Below are positions 1 through 5,871 of a stretch of 8,866 bases of DNA, piece by piece. Each line of letters opens with the position of its first letter. Within the stretch, counting starts at the first letter, position 1. A model generated the notes under the pieces. It did not search any database, was not told the DNA's origin, and saw only the letters and a list, made by a program, of their open reading frames with translations. Origin of the DNA: Helicobacteraceae bacterium (lineage in GTDB: Bacteria; Campylobacterota; Campylobacteria; Campylobacterales; Sulfurimonadaceae); NCBI GenBank assembly GCA_030642185.1, contig DAOWOG010000030.1:1-8866 (forward strand), in the 5' to 3' direction. The position numbers and the translations under genes are program-made.

Positions 1-17
1 ATAATATATTTTTGCAT
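1..17 (-). CDS. Possible start of a toxin partner gene (partial, runs off the left edge)
   Basis: Three bases after the TAG stop of the DUF433 gene an ATG opens a frame reading M-Q-K-Y-I before the window ends. DUF433 antitoxin-like genes are commonly followed at once by a DUF5615 (PIN-like) toxin gene, so a coupled partner is expected here. Only five codons are visible and there is no clear Shine-Dalgarno, so the identity is inferred from context alone and the reading frame could be chance. Confidence 0.25.
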
Positions 18-20
18 TAA

Positions 21-269
21 CTATGCTGTTTTTTGAAGTGTGTACCGGTTTCCCATCATCTGTGCAGAAAACGCCAGGCAGCTTTGTATATCTTCCGCTG
101 TGAGCGTGGGGTAGTGTTGCAATATCTCCTCTTGAGTGTCACCGGCAGAGAGAAATTCTAAAATTGTTTGAACCGTAATTCTCTGGCCTCTTATCGTAGG
201 TCTGCCATTACATAGATCAGGGTCAACAGTAATAGCACCATTAAAGTACGCTAGTGTTTCTGTCTGCAT
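21..269 (-). CDS. DUF433 family protein, antitoxin-like
   Basis: An 82-residue protein with the full DUF433 (PF04255) pattern: an N-terminal strand, then GRPTIRGQRITV at residues 22-33, then a helical part with GDTQEEILQHYPTLTAEDI at 43-61. Family members are small winged-helix proteins, often the antitoxin half of a pair with a DUF5615 PIN-like toxin. Binding its toxin and repressing its own promoter is the likely role, by family. The ATG is preceded by GAGAGGA at about 4 nt spacing, which supports this start. A frame that may be the toxin begins 3 nt after the stop but leaves the window. It lies downstream of ffh, where C. jejuni has rpsP, so the cassette is probably an acquired accessory element. 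The family call is firm; the antitoxin role is inferred. Confidence 0.87.
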   Translation of the reverse strand: MQTETLAYFNGAITVDPDLCNGRPTIRGQRITVQTILEFLSAGDTQEEILQHYPTLTAEDIQSCLAFSAQMMGNRYTLQKTA

Positions 270-285
270 TGATTCCTCTCTTTGA

Positions 286-307
286 ACAATTATGTATTAT
301 TGTATCA
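286..307 (-). promoter_or_regulatory. Promoter and candidate autoregulatory operator of the DUF433 gene
   Basis: On the minus strand TGA-TACAAT (307-299) fits an extended -10 element; no good -35 is visible. The -10 overlaps an inverted repeat, ACAAT (286-290) and ATTGT (299-303) with an 8-nt spacer. An operator over the -10 is typical of autoregulated toxin-antitoxin operons. The region is very AT-rich, so a chance repeat is possible. Confidence 0.4.
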
Positions 308-338
308 TAAATCCTGAAAAAGAGGTCTGGCCATATTA

Positions 339-361
339 CTCTTTTTATCGAGATAAAAGAG
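339..361 (+). promoter_or_regulatory. Hairpin just upstream of a strong plus-strand Shine-Dalgarno
   Basis: CTCTTTTTATC (339-349) pairs with GATAAAAGAG (352-361) with one bulged T and a minimal GA loop. The right arm runs into GAGGAGG (359-365), so the fold could partly mask that ribosome site. No U-tract follows on either strand, so it is not a classical terminator. Confidence 0.35.
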
Positions 362-370
362 GAGGAAAAG

Positions 371-391
371 ATGTCAGGTGACCAATATTAA
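371..391 (+). CDS. Six-codon mini-ORF with near-perfect Shine-Dalgarno
   Basis: GAGGAGG at 359-365 stands 5 nt before an ATG that reads M-S-G-D-Q-Y then TAA. The ribosome site is among the strongest in the window and lies on the strand opposite to every real gene. It may be a leader peptide, or the 5' remnant of a gene destroyed by rearrangement. No recognisable gene follows on the plus strand, and chance remains possible. Confidence 0.25.
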   Translation: MSGDQY

Positions 392-423
392 AAAGCAAAA
401 GTTTTTTGAGTTTTAATGTTTAT

Positions 424-440
424 CAGACGTGCTTGGTCTG
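424..440. repeat. Short inverted repeat CAGAC/GTCTG
   Basis: CAGAC (424-428) and GTCTG (436-440) enclose a 7-nt loop. On the plus strand it is followed by CAGCG and then seven T's (446-452), so it could be a weak plus-strand terminator. On the minus strand, the direction of ffh, no U-run follows. Confidence 0.25.
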
Positions 441-452
441 CAGCGTTTTTTT

Positions 453-474
453 GTTCGGTTGAAACCGAACCTAC
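453..474 (-). repeat. REP-like element: GTAG followed by a perfect palindrome
   Basis: On the minus strand GTAG (474-471) is followed directly by GTTCGGTT-TC-AACCGAAC (470-453), a perfect 8-bp inverted repeat. A GTAG or GGAG tetranucleotide at the foot of a small hairpin is the known layout of REP sequences, which are mobilised by RAYT (TnpA-REP) proteins. An A7 run follows on the same strand, the wrong polarity for a terminator of ffh. I see only this one copy in the window, so the repeat status is inferred from structure. Confidence 0.45.
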
Positions 475-502
475 GGGTTATTCATGCACATCTTATTGAA
501 AA

Positions 503-1858
503 CTATCGCGGAAGCCCCTGCATTCCGCCGCCCTGCATGCCGCCCATCATTCTTTGCAGGTCTTTCATACCGTTCTTTCCAGAGAATTTTTTAGCCATTT
601 TGGCCGCATTTTTAAACTGTTTCAAAACTCGGTTGACATCCATCTGTTCCATACCGCACCCTTTGGCGATCCGCTGTTTCCGGCTGTTGTTCAGCAGATC
701 CGGATTTTCACGCTCTTTGGGTGTCATGGAGCCGACCATCGCTTTGATCTGCTTTATCTCCTGCGAATTGTCAAGGTCCAGATCTTTCAGCGCTTTGGAC
801 ATATCGCCCATACCCGGGATCATCCCGATAAGCGACTTCATGCTTCCCATCTTCTTCATACTCTCCATCTGCTCGAGAAAGTCATTAAAGTTAAACTTGC
901 CTTTTTTGATCTTTTGGGTCAGCTTTTTAGCCTGTTTTTCATCAATGACATTGGCAGTTCTCTCAGCCAGACCTTCGATATCACCAAGACCCATCAGACG
1001 ATTGACGATACGATCCGGCAGAAAAACCTCAAGGTCTTCCATCTTTTCGCCGGCACCGATAAAGCGAAGCGGAACCTGAACCTGAGAGGCGATTCCGAGT
1101 GCAACGCCGCCTTTGGAATCACCGTCGTATTTACTTAAAATGACCCCGTCTATCCCAATTTTTTCCTGGAAAGTCGCCGCCGTACGTACCGCATCCTGTC
1201 CCGTCATTGAATCCGCAACATAAAAGATCTCATTAGGCTTAGCTGCTTCGCGTACCTCTTTAAGTTCACCCATCAGCTCTTCATCGATCGCCAAACGTCC
1301 GGCGGTATCGATCAATACGACATCATAGAGTGAGTTTTTCGCACTGGCCAATGCTGCTGTAACAACCTCGACCGGAGACTTCGCCTCATCATCGGCATAC
1401 AGATCGACTTCAATCGCTGCTGTCACCTGACGAAGCTGTTCCACCGCTGCAAGACGCTGAAGATCCGCTGCAACTACGAGGACTTTCTTTTTCTTCTGCT
1501 GTTTAAGATACAGCGCCAATTTCCCGGTTGTTGTCGTTTTACCCGAGCCCTGAAGACCCGTCATCAAAATAACGGTCGGCGGGTTGGCAGCAAAAACAAA
1601 ACCCTGATTGCCTTTGACATCCAGCAGTCCATGAAGGCTCTGACGCATTGCATCAAGAAACTGGTCTTTTCCGATACCGGCAGCTTTGGTCTGCGTCTCT
1701 ACGGCAATGATCAGTTCTTTGACAACCTTGTGGTTGACATCTGCTTTAAGAAGCGACTTTTTCAGCTCCAGCAGCGCCTTTTTTAGCGCCTTTTCATCAT
1801 CATGAAAACGTATCTTCTTTATCGCCGATGTAAACGAATCCGTCAGTGTATCAAACAC
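503..1858 (-). CDS. ffh: Signal recognition particle GTPase Ffh (SRP54)
   Basis: This cytosolic GTPase binds the SRP RNA, captures hydrophobic signal sequences emerging from the ribosome and docks with FtsY at the membrane. I place the start at GTG 1858-1856, giving 451 residues beginning (M)FDTLTDSF, the usual family N-terminus, with AGGAGA 4 nt upstream. Numbered from there: helical N domain to about 90; P-loop GLQGSGKT at 101-108; DLQRLAA near 132, where most bacteria have DxxRPAA; DTAGR at 184-188; SKYD at 242-245; GAGEK from 268. The methionine-rich M domain spans about 310-451 with the RNA-binding RKQRIAKGCG at 393-402. The reading frame is open to an ATG at 1903, but that ATG lacks a ribosome site and lies only a few bases from the predicted transcription start. 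All GTPase motifs are intact. No canonical terminator is visible downstream. Confidence 0.97.
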   Translation of the reverse strand: MFDTLTDSFTSAIKKIRFHDDEKALKKALLELKKSLLKADVNHKVVKELIIAVETQTKAAGIGKDQFLDAMRQSLHGLLDVKGNQGFVFAANPPTVILMTGLQGSGKTTTTGKLALYLKQQKKKKVLVVAADLQRLAAVEQLRQVTAAIEVDLYADDEAKSPVEVVTAALASAKNSLYDVVLIDTAGRLAIDEELMGELKEVREAAKPNEIFYVADSMTGQDAVRTAATFQEKIGIDGVILSKYDGDSKGGVALGIASQVQVPLRFIGAGEKMEDLEVFLPDRIVNRLMGLGDIEGLAERTANVIDEKQAKKLTQKIKKGKFNFNDFLEQMESMKKMGSMKSLIGMIPGMGDMSKALKDLDLDNSQEIKQIKAMVGSMTPKERENPDLLNNSRKQRIAKGCGMEQMDVNRVLKQFKNAAKMAKKFSGKNGMKDLQRMMGGMQGGGMQGLPR

Positions 1859-1915
1859 ATGCTCTCCTGAGACAATATACTCTTCTTGCACCATCACGGG
1901 CATAAAAAGTGGCGA

Positions 1916-1944
1916 ATTATAGCAAAGCGTTACTTTAAGTAATC
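1916..1944 (-). promoter_or_regulatory. ffh promoter with consensus extended -10
   Basis: On the minus strand TGC-TATAAT (1924-1916) is a perfect extended -10. At 17-nt spacing the -35 position reads GATTAC (1944-1939), a poor match, as expected where an extended -10 compensates. Transcription would begin near 1908-1910, leaving a leader of about 50 nt before the GTG start of ffh. The promoter sits directly after the GGDEF-EAL stop codon and gives ffh expression independent of the upstream pair. Confidence 0.65.
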
Positions 1945-1950
1945 TTTAAG
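1933..1950. repeat. Tandem CTTTAAG direct repeat upstream of ffh
   Basis: Two copies of CTTTAAG (1933-1939 and 1944-1950) are offset by 11 bp, about one helical turn, and overlap the -35 position of the ffh promoter. This could be a paired regulator site; the AT-rich content makes chance plausible. Confidence 0.3.
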
Positions 1951-1956
1951 GCTGTT

Positions 1957-4806
1957 TTAAGTCATCTGTCCCTGTATGCTGAATGTCATCAGTTCATCTG
2001 CTGAAACAGGAGGGCTGAAGAGGAACCCCTGCCCATAATCACAGCCATATTCGCGTAATGCTTCTTCCTGTTTTTCCGTCTCAATTCCCTCAGCCACGAC
2101 ACTATAACCCAAACTTTTTGCAAGGGCCATGATGGCTTGGGCGATCTTGACATCATTCTCATCATCCGGAATACCGTCGACAAAGGATTTATCCACTTTA
2201 ATAGTATCGATCGGGATCTGTTTCAGGTAACTCATCGAAGAGTAACCGGTTCCGAAATCATCAATGGCGATCTTCAGTCCAAGATTCCGCAGGTCACGCA
2301 GTGCATTTTGATTGCTGGAAGTGAATTCCATAAAATAACTTTCCGTAATCTCTATCTCTATACACTGTGGATCTATACCGGTTTTATCAATAATTTTTTT
2401 AAATCTGTCTACCAGGTTTTTCTGCCTAAACTGCACGGTAGAGAGATTGACAGATATCAATTCAAGTTCCAAACCGGCACTCTGCCACTGCATAAATGTT
2501 CGGCAGGCCTCCTCGAAAACAAAATCACCAATACTGAAAATCATGCCGATATCTTCAGCCACCGGGATAAAATCTGCCGGTGACACCTGACCAAGCGTGC
2601 TATTATTCCAGCGAAGCAGCGCTTCGGCTCCGATGATTTTTTTACTTTTGAGATCATATTGCGGTTGATAAACAACAAATAGTTCATTATTCTCTATCGC
2701 GTGGCGCAGAGCCTGCTCCATCTCCAGACGGTACTCAACATCAACCGAGAGCTTCACTGTATAGTACTGATATCGGTTTTTGCCAAGCTCTTTTGCATGA
2801 TACATTGCACTGTCTGCATGTTTGACAATTGTATTGCGGTCCATCCCGTCATTCGGATAGATAGCAATACCGATACTTGCCGAGGTATTGAGTGTATACG
2901 CATCTACTTCGATAGGTTCTTTAACAGCAGCAAGGATCTTTTCACTGACATACGCGGCATCATGCTCATGTTCGAGTGATTCAAGTACAACAACAAACTC
3001 ATCACCGCCCAACCTTGCCAGCATATCGGCATCACGCAAAACCGCTCTGATCCGGCCGGAAACACGTTTGAGCAACTCATCTCCGATATGATGGCCAAGC
3101 GTATCATTGATCACTTTAAAACGGTCCAGATCAATAAAAAGCAGTGCAAATTTCGTACTGTTTCGTGTTGCCAGCTTCAAGGCATGATCAAGATACTCCT
3201 CGAAATTGATACGGTTCGGAAGGAGAGTCAAGCTGTCATGATAGGCGAGAAAATCGGCCTTTTCCTGTGTTTTAACGATCTCCTGCAAATTGGTATGGAT
3301 AGAGATATAGTTGCTCACTTCTCCCTGTTCATCTTTGACGGCCGTGATACTCAGCCAAATCGGAATAAGGTCGCCGGATCGGGTACGATCAAAGATCTTT
3401 CCTTTCCACACTCCTTCTTTAACGACATGTTCCCACATAGTTTTATAAAAAATTTCATCCTGTTTACCGGACTGCAAAAAGGCCGGGGTCTGGCCAACGA
3501 TCTCATTTTCCCGGTATCCTGTCATCACTTCAAAAGCTTTGTTGGCAGAGATGATGAGGCCTTCTTTATCGGTAATTAAAATCCCCTCCTCGGTATTTTC
3601 AAAAACCGTAGCAGACTGTTGGAGCTTCTTTTTCTGCTCGACATAATCAGAGATATCAAGTTTAATGGCCAGGTAGTTAATCAACTTTTTGTTAACAAAA
3701 ACCGGGACGATGGAGGCTTTTTCATAAAAAAGAGAACCGTCTTTTCGTTTGTTGATAAATTCGCCTTCCCATTTTTCTCCCCGATCCAATACTTTGTTCA
3801 TTTCATCATAATAGCTCTGCTCAATGATATCAGACTTGAGAATTCTCGGATTTTCACCTAGCACTTCATCTTTGCTATAACCGGTATCTTTCTCAAAAAC
3901 ATCATTGACATAGATGATTTTACGATCAAGGTCGGTCATCACAACAGAGTTATCGCTGTGTTCAACTGCAAATTTGAAGGCAGAGAGTTCAAGTGTCGTT
4001 TTTTTTGAACGTATATAGGTGAGGATCAGTACAATTAAAATAATAAATGATGCCAGAAAAAAGAGCAGGGTAATCATTTTCTGCTGAAAAAGATAAGCGT
4101 CGTATTGGTCTCTGAGCAGTTTTTCAAATTGAACAAGGGCATGATAAAGTTGAAGGTTTTTTACCGTTTCGATAGGGGTCTGAATCTCTTTAAAGCTTTC
4201 TATCAGCATTCGGGTAGGCCGATCAAAGTAGATGATGTTTTTCAAATGTTGATCTTCACCGTACTTTCGAATGATTTCAAGATCCCGGTGAAGTTTTTCA
4301 GAACTGCTTATGATATTGGTAAACAACTGTACGGTACCAAACAATGTATTGTCAACAATTCTTTGTAGCTCATCAGGTACTTTTGGATTAGTTGCAATCG
4401 TATGGTGCAGATCAAAGAGATAATGCAGGGAGTTGAGTGTTCGTGAATTAATAGATTTAAAATATTCGATCAGCTCATATTTCTTTAAAAAAAGTGCATT
4501 GATCTGACGCAGAGTCGGATCAAATTCACTGCCAAATTCCTCAGTAAGCCGACTTTGCTGCAAAAAAAGCAGATTCGTCTCAAATGCCTTTGTCTGTCGG
4601 GAAATAATATCATAATTGATATGGCTGAACTTTTGAAGTATAAAACTGTCAAACTCTTTGTCCAGAATAAGAAGTTTTTGAATCTTCTCCTGATAAGTAT
4701 TGTAGTTTTTGGCATCCTGATCAATGGTAAGCAGATAGAAAAACAGCATACCAAGCAAAACGATAAATCCGATCATCAGCATGATGATGTGATCAATTTT
4801 TTTCAT
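1957..4806 (-). CDS. Membrane sensor DAHL-PAS-PAS-GGDEF-EAL, c-di-GMP turnover
   Basis: A 949-residue inner-membrane protein. Transmembrane helix about 6-28; helical periplasmic region about 30-243 resembling the DAHL ligand-binding domain (NYD at 64-66, FKSIN...NSLHYL at 116-130); second helix about 244-265; PAS about 275-390 and 397-510; GGDEF about 520-682; EAL about 692-942. The cyclase site GGDEF (600-604) and metal-site D559 are intact, with a product-inhibition motif RDAD (591-594) five residues upstream. The phosphodiesterase residues are also intact: EAL (728-730), N787, EITES (819-823), DDFGTG (849-854), K870, E906, Q926. Both activities are therefore possible, with direction presumably set by the periplasmic and PAS inputs. 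It starts 7 nt after the peroxidase stop; the ATG lacks a good Shine-Dalgarno and lies in a hairpin, suggesting coupled translation. The ligand is unknown. The DAHL call rests on remembered family pattern. Confidence 0.93.
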   Translation of the reverse strand: MKKIDHIIMLMIGFIVLLGMLFFYLLTIDQDAKNYNTYQEKIQKLLILDKEFDSFILQKFSHINYDIISRQTKAFETNLLFLQQSRLTEEFGSEFDPTLRQINALFLKKYELIEYFKSINSRTLNSLHYLFDLHHTIATNPKVPDELQRIVDNTLFGTVQLFTNIISSSEKLHRDLEIIRKYGEDQHLKNIIYFDRPTRMLIESFKEIQTPIETVKNLQLYHALVQFEKLLRDQYDAYLFQQKMITLLFFLASFIILIVLILTYIRSKKTTLELSAFKFAVEHSDNSVVMTDLDRKIIYVNDVFEKDTGYSKDEVLGENPRILKSDIIEQSYYDEMNKVLDRGEKWEGEFINKRKDGSLFYEKASIVPVFVNKKLINYLAIKLDISDYVEQKKKLQQSATVFENTEEGILITDKEGLIISANKAFEVMTGYRENEIVGQTPAFLQSGKQDEIFYKTMWEHVVKEGVWKGKIFDRTRSGDLIPIWLSITAVKDEQGEVSNYISIHTNLQEIVKTQEKADFLAYHDSLTLLPNRINFEEYLDHALKLATRNSTKFALLFIDLDRFKVINDTLGHHIGDELLKRVSGRIRAVLRDADMLARLGGDEFVVVLESLEHEHDAAYVSEKILAAVKEPIEVDAYTLNTSASIGIAIYPNDGMDRNTIVKHADSAMYHAKELGKNRYQYYTVKLSVDVEYRLEMEQALRHAIENNELFVVYQPQYDLKSKKIIGAEALLRWNNSTLGQVSPADFIPVAEDIGMIFSIGDFVFEEACRTFMQWQSAGLELELISVNLSTVQFRQKNLVDRFKKIIDKTGIDPQCIEIEITESYFMEFTSSNQNALRDLRNLGLKIAIDDFGTGYSSMSYLKQIPIDTIKVDKSFVDGIPDDENDVKIAQAIMALAKSLGYSVVAEGIETEKQEEALREYGCDYGQGFLFSPPVSADELMTFSIQGQMT

Positions 4807-4813
4807 TGATCAC
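4789..4813 (-). promoter_or_regulatory. Start-codon hairpin between the peroxidase and GGDEF-EAL genes
   Basis: GTGATCAAT and ATTGATCAC form a perfect 9-bp inverted repeat with a 7-nt loop. In the minus-strand mRNA the 5' arm begins at the first base after the peroxidase UGA, contains the AU of the AUG start codon, and the loop is GAAAAAA; the 3' arm encodes residues Ile4-Asp5-His6. No U-run follows, so this is not a terminator. A ribosome finishing the peroxidase would melt it, which fits translational coupling. Confidence 0.6.
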
Positions 4814-5734
4814 TCACTGCTTCACGATATCGGGTATTTCACCGTTCAAAGTATGTAAAAATGCGACGATCTTGCGGATCTCTTCCTCACTGATACTGCG
4901 CCCGAGCTGGTAATGTGCCATAAATTCAACCGCTTCCGTCAGGCTCTCTGTCCGTCCGTCATGAAAATAGGGTGCCGTACGGGCAACGTTTCGCAACGAA
5001 GGAACTTTAAAATAGAATTTGTCACGCACATTTCCGGTGACATTGTAGCGGCCAAGATCAGCGCTTTTGGCATCTTCCATCACCCCGAATTTATTATAGA
5101 GGTTTCCTCCGACATTAACACCGTGGTGACAGGCAATGCATCCTTTTGATTCAAAAAGGTCATACCCCTCCTTCTCATCCTCTGTGATCGCTTTTTTATC
5201 ACCGCGAAGATAACGGTCAAAAGGGGCGTTTGGCGTAATCAGTGCCTTCTCATACTCGGCAATCGCATCAACAATATTCTTTTTTGTAATTCCATCATCA
5301 TATATCTTTTCAAACACCTCTTTATAATATGTGTTTTGCAATGTTTTGATCAGATTTGGAAAGGTATTTCCCATCTCAACCGGATTTTCAATAGGCCCTA
5401 TGGCCTGCTCCCGTAGATCTGCCGCCCGGCCGTCCCAAAACTGACGAAAGTTATAAACGGCGTTATAAACTGTCGGAGAGTTGATAATCCCCTCCTGTCC
5501 CTTGATTCCAAATGAAAATTTCAGATTATCATCACCGCCGTCTTTAAGATGATGGCAGGAGGCGCAGGAGATTGTATTGTCTTTGGAGAGAATCGGATCG
5601 AAAAAAAGTTTTTTGCCCAGCAGTACTTTTTGATGGTCCAGTTTCACCGATTGCGGTAAAGGCTGAATGGGTTGTGCAAAGCTGTTTTCATGCAATAAAA
5701 AGATCCATAAAGCGAACAGCAGCAGATATCGCAT
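4814..5734 (-). CDS. Di-heme cytochrome c peroxidase, periplasmic
   Basis: Reduces hydrogen peroxide to water in the periplasm with electrons from c-type cytochromes. The 306-residue precursor has a signal peptide with likely cleavage after SFA (about residue 20). Heme motifs: CASCH at 57-61 and CIACH at 199-203, the two-domain spacing of bacterial CcpA-type enzymes. Family motifs NSPTVYNA (85-92), FWDGRA (99-104), GPIENPVEMG (113-122, with E120 at the position of the catalytic Glu), FHDGRTESL (257-265) and M272 in MAHYQLG, the expected axial Met that separates CCPs from MauG (Tyr there). The loop after heme 1 has Ile77 where the Pseudomonas enzyme has the switch ligand His71. The ATG has GGAG at 6 nt spacing. 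It is the first gene of a unit with the c-di-GMP sensor and has its own promoter. Confidence 0.95.
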   Translation of the reverse strand: MRYLLLFALWIFLLHENSFAQPIQPLPQSVKLDHQKVLLGKKLFFDPILSKDNTISCASCHHLKDGGDDNLKFSFGIKGQEGIINSPTVYNAVYNFRQFWDGRAADLREQAIGPIENPVEMGNTFPNLIKTLQNTYYKEVFEKIYDDGITKKNIVDAIAEYEKALITPNAPFDRYLRGDKKAITEDEKEGYDLFESKGCIACHHGVNVGGNLYNKFGVMEDAKSADLGRYNVTGNVRDKFYFKVPSLRNVARTAPYFHDGRTESLTEAVEFMAHYQLGRSISEEEIRKIVAFLHTLNGEIPDIVKQ

Positions 5735-5763
5735 AAAATACTCCGGAAGAATTTTTCAGAAGT

Positions 5764-5791
5764 TTTATATTAACATAATTTATTATGATAA
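5764..5791 (-). promoter_or_regulatory. Peroxidase promoter with a palindromic operator candidate
   Basis: On the minus strand TTATCA (5791-5786) and TATAAA (5769-5764) with a 16-nt spacer form a plausible promoter; TAATAT (5772-5767) is an alternative -10. Between them lies a 22-nt palindrome at 5770-5791 (TTATCATAATA then AATTATGTTAA), 9 of 11 positions pairing. The position suits a repressor. The AT-rich dyad is loosely like Fur/PerR boxes, but which regulator binds is not shown. Confidence 0.5.
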
Positions 5792-5826
5792 GTGTTTACT
5801 CTTTATTGTCTATCTAAATATCTGTA

Positions 5827-5836
5827 CAACGCGTTG
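5827..5836. repeat. Perfect 10-bp palindrome CAACGCGTTG
   Basis: This self-complementary site lies in the rlu to peroxidase gap, upstream of the peroxidase promoter. It could be a regulator half of the promoter region or chance; no U-run follows, so it is not a terminator. Confidence 0.25.
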
Positions 5837-5842
5837 AGAGAC

Positions 5843-5871
5843 TCAGACACATTACTCCGAAAAGTGTCTGA
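5843..5871. repeat. Inverted repeat spanning the rlu stop codon
   Basis: TCAGACAC (5843-5850) and GTGTCTGA (5864-5871) form an 8-bp stem with a 13-nt loop containing the rlu TAA. In rlu mRNA it could fold at the 3' end. The lack of a following U-tract argues against an intrinsic terminator; a 3'-end stabilising structure is possible. Confidence 0.35.

Noticed and set aside
446..470. Intrinsic terminator for ffh at the GTTCGGTT palindrome
   Set aside because: In the ffh direction the hairpin is followed by A's, not U's; on the plus strand the T-run precedes the hairpin. The polarity is wrong both ways.
270..502. tRNA, SRP RNA or other known structured RNA in the gap left of ffh
   Set aside because: I looked for T-loop and acceptor pairing and for the SRP tetraloop region and saw none; only short separate hairpins are present.
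429..1079. 216-codon plus-strand open frame opposite ffh
   Set aside because: It is antisense to the conserved M and G domains of Ffh, has no domain pattern, and follows from the codon use of ffh.
1859..1903. Fifteen-residue N-terminal extension of Ffh from the ATG at 1903
   Set aside because: No Shine-Dalgarno, not family-like, and essentially at the predicted transcription start.
2137..2583. 148-codon plus-strand open frame opposite the EAL domain
   Set aside because: Antisense to intact EAL catalytic motifs; no independent evidence of coding.
4789..4813. Terminator between the peroxidase and GGDEF-EAL genes
   Set aside because: No U-run follows on the mRNA, and the stem includes the start codon and early codons of the next gene.
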